From positions 1-54,599 of the forward strand of contig JBGOTP010000002.1 in assembly GCA_041476545.1 (NCBI GenBank): a stretch of DNA of 54,599 bases, given 5' to 3'. Of this stretch, positions 25,098-33,492 are shown in pieces. Under the pieces are notes generated by a model that was not told where the DNA came from, did not search any database, and worked only from the letters and a program-made list of their open reading frames with translations. Position 1 is the first letter of the stretch, and each line of letters opens with the position of its first letter. Source of the DNA: JBGOTP01 sp041476545 (GTDB taxonomy: Bacteria; Acidobacteriota; Vicinamibacteria; Vicinamibacterales; CAVVIG01). Position numbers and translations under genes: made by a program.

Positions 25098-27172
25098 CGG
25101 CGCGCTCCGGCGGACGTCTGGTCCACGGCCGCGGACGTGAGGCCCTTGGCCTTCCGCTCTTGCACCAGCCGGTTGTACTCCGCATCGTCCAGATACACTA
25201 CGTTGATCCAGAGCTGTAGCATGTCGTCCACGCTGCGTTCGCCAAACCCCGCCCACATCGCGGGATCAGGATTCCGCCGGTTCGCCGACGTGTTGTCGTG
25301 CGTGCCGATGATGTGGAGAACCGTTCCGGCCGGCAGCAACGGCGACACGTCGTCGGCGTACAGATACGAGACGTGCCAGTTGAAATCGAAGTGATCCACG
25401 GAGCTGAGCACCTCGACGGCGTTGTCGAGTTTGATGGCTTCGAGCGTCATCCCGCGACCGCGCATGTGCATGTGCGGCTGAAACGCGTCGATACGTGCCG
25501 CGCGCGGCAACCGGAAGTAGCCGTCGTGGCGGACGACGGAATTGGGCGGGATCTCCAGTTCGTCGTTCGGCACGTTGCGGAAGTTGATCGAGCGGACCTC
25601 GTACTTCGGTGTCACGCCTTTCGGATAGAAGATGAACGCGATCTGGGTCTGATCCGTTTCTTCTTTGCCGATGGCGAAGTAGTGCATGTCGAATCGCAGG
25701 CGCGTGCCTGCCTTGAGGAGTCGTCCGGTGTTGTCGTTGAAGGTGTCGCCGTACTTCCCGACGGCGTACTCGTGCAACTGGATGCCTGTTTCCGGCGTGC
25801 CGGCCGGGGCGTCTGGCTCAATCGCGTAGACCACCGTGTGGTGGACGATGCGCCGATTGCTCGGGCGCACTTCCATCGCCTTGATCCAGCGGTCCTCGGT
25901 CAACTTCGTGTCGGCGAAGTAGTCGATCCACCAGTCCGGGCCCTTCGGATACATCGTGTGCATCTTGTCCATCTTCACGACAAGATCGGGTTTGCCGATA
26001 TGCCACACGTCTTCGGGACCAAAGACCTGAAGCGACGGCATGTCGGCGGCATTGCCCCGCGGCGCCTCGGCGTCCACCCAACGGACGATGGTCGCCACCT
26101 GATCGTCGGTCAGCGATAGATCGTTCTTGTACTGCCGGATGCCGACGCTCCGATCCAGGTGCCACGGCGGCATTTCCCGGCTGGACACACGCTGCTTGAT
26201 GGACCGGGCCCACGGCCGCACTTCCTCGTAGGTCGTGAGCGCCATCGGTGCACCCGTGCCCGCGTGGTGACACTGCGTGCATTTGGCCTGGAAGATCGGC
26301 GCGACGTCTTTGGTGAATGTAGGCGTCGCGCGCGACAGTGTCGACACTACTGACCGGGCCGTGTTCCTGTCGGATGCGCCACCGACAACGACTTTCAGTT
26401 GAACGTTCGTCCAGCAGCAGTGGTAGCCGAAGTTCCCCGCGGATTCACCGGAGCCGTCGTCGACGACCGCGAGCAGCGTGTATTCACCCGGGGCGCTGAA
26501 ACGAGCCGTGGCTGCGGCCTGTCCGTCGCGCACATTCTGGACGGCTGGCGTCATCGTGACGGTCCCGGGTCCGCGGTACTTCGACCACTCCACTGTCATC
26601 CCAATCGGCGCCCCTCGCCGGCGCGGCAATCCGTCGTCGGTCGCCTTGATGGCGAGCGTCGCGGTTTCGTCGGCAGCGATGCGGAGATCGGGCTGCACCG
26701 TGACGACGGGAGGTGTGTTCGAGTTGATGTTCTCGCTGTTGCCGCCGCGCGTCGTGCGGAGCCGGTCGATCTGCCAGACACGGTTCAGCGTGCCGGCAAC
26801 CAGTTCCGTGTTGCCGCGTATCGTGAGGGACCACACGAGCTTGGTGGTCTCTCCGAAGTTTTTCGGGACGACCACGCGAAAGACGTCCTTGTGCCTCCGC
26901 GTGTCGAAGTGCGTGGGCTGACCGCGATCGGGTCCCGGTTCGAAGCGATTCTCCGGCCCGACGGGGACCTCGACCGCCTCTTCGTAGTTCCGATTCAGAT
27001 AGCCGAACCACATGTTGTACGAGCCGTCCGGGTTGATGTCGAACCCTTCGTATACGGGTGCGACGCCCTGGCCCGTCCAGTGGCGCGTTGGCGCAACGGC
27101 CTGACCCTTGACCAGCGTGGGCACGACGAGGCCGGCGATTGCGAGGGCGGCGATGATCCGGGTGATCTTCAT
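25094..27172 (-). CDS. Secreted c-type haem protein with copper monooxygenase-like C-terminus
   Basis: A 692-residue protein. It has a signal peptide (MKITRIIAALAIAGLVVPTLV), an N-terminal beta-rich region of about 280 residues with a GYHCCWTN site, and a single haem motif (KCTQCHHAG) near residue 300. A C-terminal half follows with histidine motifs RFDMHYF, QPHMHMRGRGM and IGTHDNTSANR, as in PHM/DBH-type type-II copper monooxygenases. Acidobacterial proteins of this architecture are common but uncharacterised as far as I know. It is the first gene of an operon with a quinoprotein and an MBL protein. An oxidase or electron-carrier role is inference. Confidence 0.75.
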   Translation of the reverse strand: MKITRIIAALAIAGLVVPTLVKGQAVAPTRHWTGQGVAPVYEGFDINPDGSYNMWFGYLNRNYEEAVEVPVGPENRFEPGPDRGQPTHFDTRRHKDVFRVVVPKNFGETTKLVWSLTIRGNTELVAGTLNRVWQIDRLRTTRGGNSENINSNTPPVVTVQPDLRIAADETATLAIKATDDGLPRRRGAPIGMTVEWSKYRGPGTVTMTPAVQNVRDGQAAATARFSAPGEYTLLAVVDDGSGESAGNFGYHCCWTNVQLKVVVGGASDRNTARSVVSTLSRATPTFTKDVAPIFQAKCTQCHHAGTGAPMALTTYEEVRPWARSIKQRVSSREMPPWHLDRSVGIRQYKNDLSLTDDQVATIVRWVDAEAPRGNAADMPSLQVFGPEDVWHIGKPDLVVKMDKMHTMYPKGPDWWIDYFADTKLTEDRWIKAMEVRPSNRRIVHHTVVYAIEPDAPAGTPETGIQLHEYAVGKYGDTFNDNTGRLLKAGTRLRFDMHYFAIGKEETDQTQIAFIFYPKGVTPKYEVRSINFRNVPNDELEIPPNSVVRHDGYFRLPRAARIDAFQPHMHMRGRGMTLEAIKLDNAVEVLSSVDHFDFNWHVSYLYADDVSPLLPAGTVLHIIGTHDNTSANRRNPDPAMWAGFGERSVDDMLQLWINVVYLDDAEYNRLVQERKAKGLTSAAVDQTSAGARR

Positions 27173-27283
27173 GATGCGGATTGTGCCACTCCTCTCCGGC
27201 GCCTTCAAGATATTCAGGCGCGAATCGATGCCCGATTCCGCTACACTTTCCGGCAGGACTTCTACCTTAAGGGAGAACGAGCC

Positions 27284-29029
27284 ATGCCAGTTCGCACGCG
27301 GATCGCGATGACTCTTGCCTGCGCCCTGGCCGCTTCGGCGGTCATCGGCGCGGCTGACTACACGCTGACGGTCAGCCAGGACCGCCTCAACAACGCGATG
27401 AACGAACCGCAGAACTGGTTGCTGATGAATGGCGACTACGGCTCGACGCGGTACTCGAAGCTCACCCAAATCAACCGCGAGAACGTGAAGAACCTGCGGA
27501 TGGTCTGGGCCATGGCTCTTGGCGGGATGCAGGACGTGGGACAGAACGGTCCGGAGAACGAAGTGAATCCGCTCATCGACAACGGATTCATGTACACGAC
27601 CGATGGCTGGGGGACGGTCTACAAGATCGACGTTCGTACGCCGGACCACGGAGAGTTCAAGTGGGTGGCGGACCTCGCGGTGCAGCACGAGGGCAACGCG
27701 TCGAGGACCCGCGGAATCGCCCTCTGGGAAGACCGTGTGCTCGCGAACCTGCCGGACGGTCGCGTCGTCGCGCTCAATCGCGACACCGGCGAGATTGTGT
27801 GGGACAAGAAGCTCACTGCCAAGACCGAGTTCGGCGGCCAGGAAAAGTTCTTCACGGCGCCGCTCGTCGCCGACGGTAAGGTGATCGTGCAAAACGGGGC
27901 CGGAGACGCCGGCACGCGCGGGTGGGTGGCCGCGCTCGACGTGAAGACGGGCAACGAACTGTGGCGCTTCTACACGGTGCCGAAGCCGGGCGATCCCGGG
28001 AGTGAAACCTGGAAGGACGACCACAACGCGTGGAAGACCGGCGGGGGCGGTATCTGGCAAACCGGATCGTACGACCCGGTCCAGAAACTTTATATCGTGG
28101 GCACCGGCAATCCGTATCCGATCTACGATCCGCAGTTCCGTCCTGGCGACAACCTGTACACCAACTCGGTCATCGCGCTCAACGTCGACACGGGCAAGCT
28201 GGCGTGGCATTTTCAATACACGCCCAACGACTCCTGGGACTTCGACGAAGTGGGCGTCCACATGCTGTACGACACGACGATCAACGGCGAGAAGCGCAAG
28301 GTCGTCGGCCACTACGGGCGCAACGGTTTCTACTACTCGCTCGACAGGACGACCGGGAAGTTCATCAAGTCCGAGAAGTACGTCAACGACCTGAACTGGA
28401 CGAAGGGCATCGATCAGAAGACCGGAAAGCCGATGGAGTACAGCGCGAAGCTCGACGTGCAGCTCTATAACCCCGAGGCGCGTGCCTTGCGCGGGGACGG
28501 GATGAAACGCACGTGTCCGACCTGGCACGGGGGGATTGCCCACCAGCCGCTCGCGTTCAACCCGGTCAAGGGCATCGCGTACGGCGTCGGGACCGAAGGG
28601 TGCTTCTCGCAGAACGGCGCGGAGGTGAAGTCACGATCTCCGGACGGCGGGATCGACAACCGCGGAAGTCAGCAACGCAAATACACGAGCGACCTGTATT
28701 ACGGCGCGGTCACCGCGTTCGACGCCGTCAATCACAAGGTGCTCGCCAAGGCGGTCACCGGCATCGAGATCCGATCCGGCGTCACCGCGACAGCGGGCGG
28801 CGTCGTGTTTACCGCATTGCAGGACGGGTGGATTGTCGCCTACAACGACGAGACGCTCGAGGAACTCTGGCGCTTCAATCTGGGCACGCCGCTCAAGGGA
28901 TCGCCAGTGACCTACGCGGTGGGACCGAAACAGTATCTGGCGGTGCAGACGAGCGGCCGGCATCAGCATCCGGTGAAATTCGACAACCTCCAGAACTCGA
29001 GCTACCTGTTCGTCTTCGCCCTGAACTAA
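27284..29029 (+). CDS. PQQ-dependent alcohol dehydrogenase-like quinoprotein
   Basis: A 581-residue secreted propeller protein with a signal peptide (MTLACALAASAVIGAADY). Propeller signatures include SRYSKL-type TRYSKLTQINREN, GNPYPIYDPQFRPGDN, SVIALNVDTGKLAWHFQ and TPNDSWDFDEVG. It has no cytochrome domain; a convergent cytochrome c gene follows 29 bp later and could be its acceptor. Where related enzymes usually have aspartate in the ALD-x-x-TG strand, this protein reads ALNVDTG. An AAGGGAGA site 8 bp before the ATG fixes the start. It is divergent from the haem/monooxygenase-like operon. Confidence 0.87.
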   Translation: MPVRTRIAMTLACALAASAVIGAADYTLTVSQDRLNNAMNEPQNWLLMNGDYGSTRYSKLTQINRENVKNLRMVWAMALGGMQDVGQNGPENEVNPLIDNGFMYTTDGWGTVYKIDVRTPDHGEFKWVADLAVQHEGNASRTRGIALWEDRVLANLPDGRVVALNRDTGEIVWDKKLTAKTEFGGQEKFFTAPLVADGKVIVQNGAGDAGTRGWVAALDVKTGNELWRFYTVPKPGDPGSETWKDDHNAWKTGGGGIWQTGSYDPVQKLYIVGTGNPYPIYDPQFRPGDNLYTNSVIALNVDTGKLAWHFQYTPNDSWDFDEVGVHMLYDTTINGEKRKVVGHYGRNGFYYSLDRTTGKFIKSEKYVNDLNWTKGIDQKTGKPMEYSAKLDVQLYNPEARALRGDGMKRTCPTWHGGIAHQPLAFNPVKGIAYGVGTEGCFSQNGAEVKSRSPDGGIDNRGSQQRKYTSDLYYGAVTAFDAVNHKVLAKAVTGIEIRSGVTATAGGVVFTALQDGWIVAYNDETLEELWRFNLGTPLKGSPVTYAVGPKQYLAVQTSGRHQHPVKFDNLQNSSYLFVFALN

Positions 29030-29038
29030 CGTCGCGTT

Positions 29039-29056
29039 GCAGGGCTGAAGCCCTGC
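29039..29056. repeat. GCAGGGCT/AGCCCTGC palindrome, possible bidirectional terminator
   Basis: A perfect 8-bp stem with a GA loop between two convergent genes. It belongs to the same family as the palindrome inside the phosphotransferase gene at 8685-8702. The position suits a shared terminator, though there is no T-tract. Confidence 0.6.
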
Positions 29057-29057
29057 A

Positions 29058-29648
29058 CTACTTAGGAAACTCGCTGCAGGTCTCGACGTCCGATCCCCAG
29101 AAGGCGATGCAGGCCGCGCGATCCATCGCGCCCTTGCCGATCACCTTGGCAAAGAGAAAGTCGGTGAGCTGCTCGATCTCGCGCGGCTGCAGCGTCGCCG
29201 CGGGATCGGGCAGCTCCAGGTTGAGCCGCTTCAGATCCGCCGCCGTGATGTTGTTGCATCGACCGTCGCTATAGGCAAGGCGATCGAAGGCCGGCATCTG
29301 CTTTCCCGGTCGTCCGCATTTGATGGCGCGGACAATGGCGTCGCGATCGAGGCGAGTGATGCGGAGGTTGGCGCCGTCGGGCATCTGCGTGTCCATCTTT
29401 CGTCCATCGCCTGCCCAGCCGTGGCACGACTGGCAGTCGGCCTTCTGGCGGTAGATTCGCATGCCGGCGGCCACGTCTGTCGGGTCTGGCGCGGGCGCCT
29501 GTGCGTGCGCGACCGGCCCGCCAACCATTACGATCCCGGTGACCCCGGTGACCCCGGTGACAACGACGAGGAGCGACAGCGCAAGCGCGCGACGCGGTGG
29601 CGTCAGCGACCGTGTCCAGAAGCGAAGAGCTCGCGTGCGTGTGTTCAA
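29058..29648 (-). CDS. Secreted mono-haem cytochrome c
   Basis: A 196-residue protein with an N-terminal signal (ALALSLLVVVTGVTGVTGIV) and one haem motif (DCQSCHGWAGDG). A methionine ligand is likely in PGKQMPAFD. C-terminal cysteines (GRCNN, RAACIAF, ETCSEF) may form disulfides. It is convergent with the quinoprotein gene and probably accepts its electrons. The start is TTG at 29648, supported by AGGAGA six bases upstream. The signal peptide is expanded by three perfect 9-bp repeats (29535-29561) coding VTG units. Confidence 0.82.
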   Translation of the reverse strand: MNTRTRALRFWTRSLTPPRRALALSLLVVVTGVTGVTGIVMVGGPVAHAQAPAPDPTDVAAGMRIYRQKADCQSCHGWAGDGRKMDTQMPDGANLRITRLDRDAIVRAIKCGRPGKQMPAFDRLAYSDGRCNNITAADLKRLNLELPDPAATLQPREIEQLTDFLFAKVIGKGAMDRAACIAFWGSDVETCSEFPK

Positions 29649-29788
29649 GCGTGTCTCCTGTCTGCCGCCGACGCTATCATTCCTCTTGCGTGCCCGGCAA
29701 GCTTGCAGGCTTTGGCTCTAGCGGGATGCCACAGACCATCGAGCCACGGGCATTGCTCACCAGACAGAGACCCTCTACTCTTAGCCCG

Positions 29789-32700
29789 ATGCCGGCCAGC
29801 CGCCCGTTCACAGCCGACGCCGCCGCGCGCCGCGCCATCGTCGAGGATCTGCAGCAGACGCTCGTCGTCGAAGCCGCGGCGGGTACCGGCAAGACCACCG
29901 AACTCGTCAACCGGATCCTTCGCATCCTCGAGAGCGCGCCACCGATTGGCGCGAAGATGAAAGAGATCGTCGCCGTCACGTTCACGGAGAAGGCGGCGGG
30001 TGAACTGAAGCTGCGGCTGCGCGAGCGGCTGGAAGAGGAACGCGCCCGCCTTCGCTCGCCAGGTGGGCCTGGTGGGGCGGGTGAGCCGGGTGGGGCAGGC
30101 GGGGCGGGCAGGGCAGGCACAGACACCGTGCTCGCGCGGTTGGACAACGCCCTCGAGACGCTCGAAGAAGCGCACGTCAACACCATTCACGGTTTCTGCG
30201 CCGAGCTGCTGCGGGAGCGTCCCGTCGAAGCGCGTGTCGATCCGCTGTTCACCGTGCTCACCGAAGCGCAGGCCGATCGCCTCTATCAGCGTGCGTTCCA
30301 CGGCTGGCTGCAGCAGGCGCTGGCCGATCCACCAGAGGGGCTGCGGCGCGCCCTGCGCCGCACGAGCGCCGCGACGTTCGGCAGCGGCGACGGCGATGGA
30401 CCCGTGGACCGCGTGCGGGGAGCCGGCCGGATGCTGGCCGAGTGGCGCGACTTCGACGCGCCGTGGCGGCGTCCGCCGTTCGATCGGGTCGCGTGCCTCG
30501 GTCGTCTCATCGCCAGTCTTCATCACCTGGCGGACCTCACCGCGAAGCCTTCTTCGGAGCGCGACAACCTGTTCATCGACACAGACGCGGTGCGCCGGCT
30601 GAGTCAACAGATTCGTCTCGAGGAGTCGTTCGGCCACCGCGATCTCGATGGGTGGGAAGCCCGGCTGGTCGACCTGGTTCGCGATCGCGGTCTGTCACGG
30701 ACGCGGAAGGGCAGCGGCTATAAGTTCGGTCCGGACGCGACCCGAGTGGACGTCCTCTCCGCGAGAGATGCCTTCTTCGCTGGCCTGCAGCAGTTCAAAC
30801 GCGACGCGGACGCCGATTTGGCCGCCTGCCTTCAGCAGGAACTGGTGGGAGCGACCGCTCGCTATCAGGCCCTGAAGGTCGCCGCCGGCGCGCTCGACTT
30901 TGCCGATCTGCTCGCGCGCGCCCGCGATCTCATCCGAGACGACGGCAGCGTGCGCCGGCATCTGCAATCCAAGTTCACGCGCGTCTTTGTCGACGAGTTC
31001 CAGGACACGGATCCGATTCAGGCCGAGATCGTGATGCTGCTCGCGGCCGACAATCCGGACGAGACCCGCTGGGAAGAGATCGCGCCGATTTCCGGCAAGC
31101 TCTTCATCGTCGGCGATCCGAAGCAGGCCATCTATCGTTTTCGCGGCACCGACGTCGGCACGTACTGGCGAGTCAGCCGGCAGATTGAGCGCCGCGGCGG
31201 GCAGGTGCTGCAACTCACGAAGAGCTATCGCAGTGTGCCGGAGATTCAGCGATTCATCAATGCGGCGTTCAGTGTGGAGATGACCGCCGACGAATATACG
31301 TTGCAGGCGGGTTACGTGCCGCTGTCCGAGCATCGTCTTTCGGAGACGTCGCAGCCGCCGATTGTGGTGTTGCCAGTACCGCGGCCCTATTCCTCGTACG
31401 CGTCCCGTGGGTTTGTCAAAGCGTCAGCCAAGGCGATCGAGACATCTCTTCCCGACGCGGTCGGCGCGTTCATTGCCTGGATCGTGGACGAAAAGAACGG
31501 CTGGACCGTTGCCGAGCGCCAGCCGGATGGTGTAGAGGCCCGCGTGCCGGTCCAACCGCGTCACGTCGCCGTGCTCTTTCGGCGCTTCGTGAATTTTGGC
31601 GAGGACATTACGCGTCGCTACACGGATGCGATCGAGGCGCGCGGGATTCCGCATCTGCTCGTGGGCGGCAAGGCGTTCCACGGACGAGAGGAGGTCGAAA
31701 CGATGCGCGCGGCGCTCGCCGCTATCGAGTGGCCAGACGATGAGCTGTCGGTGTTTGCGACGTTGAAGGGCTCGCTCTTCGCCATAGACGACGAGAAACT
31801 CCTCGAGTTCCGCCACCGGTTCAAGACGTTCCACCCGTTCCGCGTGCCGAAGGAGCTCGGTGGCAATCGTGGCGAGGACCTCGTGCTCACCGCGGAACCG
31901 ACGACACATCTGATGCCGATTGCCGAGGCGATGCGGCTGCTGCAGCAGTTGCACCGGGCGAGAAACTACCGGCCCGTCGCCGACACGATCGGCCGGTTGC
32001 TGTCGGAGACGCGCGCGCACGTCGGTTTCATTCTGCGGCCGGCGGGGGAGCAGGCGCTCGCGAATGTGCTCCATGTGGCGGAGCTCGCGCGGCAGTACGA
32101 AGCGAACGGTGGCATTTCGTTCCGCGGATTCATCGACGAGTTGCGCGAGGCGGCCGAGTCCGAGGGAGCGGAGGCGCCCATTCTCGAGGAGAGCAGCGAC
32201 GGCGTCCGGCTGATGACGGTCCATAAGGCGAAGGGGCTCGAGTTTCCTGTCGTGATTCTGGCCGACATGACCTGCAAGATGAACCGTCCCGACGCCAGCC
32301 GGTATCTCGATGCGAGCCGGCGGCTGTGCGCGATGAAGATCGGCGGCTGGACACCGGACGAAGTTCACGAACACGAGGCTCAAGAAGTCGCGCGCGATCA
32401 AGCCGAAGGCGTGCGGCTGGCGTACGTCGCGGCGACGCGCGCACGCGATCTGCTCGTCGTGCCGGCGCTTGGCGACGAGCCGTGGGAGGGCGGATGGTGC
32501 GGTCCGCTCAATCGCGCGATCTACCCGCCGATGGCGTCGCGCCGGACGGCCGGGCGCGGGCCCAAATGTCCCGCGTTCAAGTCGAAGGACACCGTGCTGC
32601 TGCGGCCGAACGACGAGCCTGCGGGTCCGTCCACGGTCTGTCCCGGGCGGCATGACTTCCCGGAGTCCGGCTATTCCCTCGTCTGGTGGGACCCCACGCC

Positions 32701-33430
32701 GAGCGGCGGCCTCGATCTCGGACGGAAGGCGCCGTTTGGCGTGCGGCGGGAAGAGCTCATCGTCAAGGACGTGGCGAAGAACGTCGTGGCCGATGGCCGG
32801 ACCAACTATGATCGCTGGCGCCTCGCACGCATAGATGCCATCACCGCCGGATCGGAGCCGTCGATCCGGTTCGACACCGTACGTCAGTGGAGTGATCGCA
32901 GGCCCGAGCTTGAGTTCGGGCGCCCAATCGGGCGTCCGGATGCCGTCGAAATCATCACCGTGCCCGCGGCGGCGGAGGCGATCGATCGGCGCGGGGGCGC
33001 CGCATTCGGCGTTCTCGTCCATGCGATTCTCGCGCGAGCGCCGTTTGATGCCACGCGGCCTGTGCTCCAGGAGATTGCGGAGATGGAGTCGCGCATCATC
33101 GGACTCACCGACGAAGATGCGACGGCCGCCGCCGCGACCGTCGAGGGCGTCCTTCGCCACGATCTCCTTGTTCGCGCGCGTGCTGCGTCGAGCCGTGGCG
33201 CCTGTCGTCGAGAGACACCGGTCACGCTGACCCTGCCCGACGGCACGCTCGTCGAAGGCATCGTCGATCTCGCGTTCGAAGAACACGGCGTGTGGACGGT
33301 GGTCGACTACAAGACGGATCGTGAGCTGGAGGTTGGCGAGGAGTCCTATCGCCGCCAGGTCGCGTTTTACGCCGCGGGGATCGCCGCAGCCACCGGAAGC
33401 ACTGCGAAGGGCATCCTCGTGCGTTTGTAG
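29789..33430 (+). CDS. AddA-like UvrD helicase with RecB-type nuclease domain
   Basis: A 1213-residue superfamily 1 helicase. Motifs in order: Walker A AAAGTGKTTELV (about 30-40), VTFTEKAAGEL (Ia), VFVDEFQDTDPIQ (II), IVGDPKQAIYRFRG (III), VRLMTVHKAKGLEFP (V) and YVAATRARDLL (VI). A C-terminal nuclease follows: EGIVDLAFE then VVDYKTDRELE near 1165-1175. It has the layout of AddA, partner of AddB in break resection. Residues about 91-110 are encoded by a G-rich repeat. The ATG at 29789 gives MPASRPFTADAAAR, a normal AddA N-terminus. Confidence 0.88.
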   Translation: MPASRPFTADAAARRAIVEDLQQTLVVEAAAGTGKTTELVNRILRILESAPPIGAKMKEIVAVTFTEKAAGELKLRLRERLEEERARLRSPGGPGGAGEPGGAGGAGRAGTDTVLARLDNALETLEEAHVNTIHGFCAELLRERPVEARVDPLFTVLTEAQADRLYQRAFHGWLQQALADPPEGLRRALRRTSAATFGSGDGDGPVDRVRGAGRMLAEWRDFDAPWRRPPFDRVACLGRLIASLHHLADLTAKPSSERDNLFIDTDAVRRLSQQIRLEESFGHRDLDGWEARLVDLVRDRGLSRTRKGSGYKFGPDATRVDVLSARDAFFAGLQQFKRDADADLAACLQQELVGATARYQALKVAAGALDFADLLARARDLIRDDGSVRRHLQSKFTRVFVDEFQDTDPIQAEIVMLLAADNPDETRWEEIAPISGKLFIVGDPKQAIYRFRGTDVGTYWRVSRQIERRGGQVLQLTKSYRSVPEIQRFINAAFSVEMTADEYTLQAGYVPLSEHRLSETSQPPIVVLPVPRPYSSYASRGFVKASAKAIETSLPDAVGAFIAWIVDEKNGWTVAERQPDGVEARVPVQPRHVAVLFRRFVNFGEDITRRYTDAIEARGIPHLLVGGKAFHGREEVETMRAALAAIEWPDDELSVFATLKGSLFAIDDEKLLEFRHRFKTFHPFRVPKELGGNRGEDLVLTAEPTTHLMPIAEAMRLLQQLHRARNYRPVADTIGRLLSETRAHVGFILRPAGEQALANVLHVAELARQYEANGGISFRGFIDELREAAESEGAEAPILEESSDGVRLMTVHKAKGLEFPVVILADMTCKMNRPDASRYLDASRRLCAMKIGGWTPDEVHEHEAQEVARDQAEGVRLAYVAATRARDLLVVPALGDEPWEGGWCGPLNRAIYPPMASRRTAGRGPKCPAFKSKDTVLLRPNDEPAGPSTVCPGRHDFPESGYSLVWWDPTPSGGLDLGRKAPFGVRREELIVKDVAKNVVADGRTNYDRWRLARIDAITAGSEPSIRFDTVRQWSDRRPELEFGRPIGRPDAVEIITVPAAAEAIDRRGGAAFGVLVHAILARAPFDATRPVLQEIAEMESRIIGLTDEDATAAAATVEGVLRHDLLVRARAASSRGACRRETPVTLTLPDGTLVEGIVDLAFEEHGVWTVVDYKTDRELEVGEESYRRQVAFYAAGIAAATGSTAKGILVRL
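30061..30119 (+). repeat. G-rich minisatellite inside the AddA-like gene
   Basis: Fifty-nine bases made of imperfect GGTGGGGC/GGCGGGC units, encoding a glycine/alanine/proline linker (GGPGGAGEPGGAGGAG) in frame after helicase motif Ia. It would sit on the protein surface. The G-runs could form a quadruplex on the coding strand. Confidence 0.65.
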
Positions 33431-33492
33431 GTCCGTGCCGGCCAGCCTCTTCCGCGTCGACGAGAAGCCTCATCGTTGTTGGGAAACCGATC

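Noticed and set aside
27173..28543. Extension of the haem/monooxygenase-like gene upstream
   Set aside because: It is antisense to a well-supported quinoprotein gene; the signal peptide begins at 27172.
29039..29056. Classical intrinsic terminator
   Set aside because: The stem is good but there is no T-tract on either strand, so it is listed as a repeat with possible terminator use.
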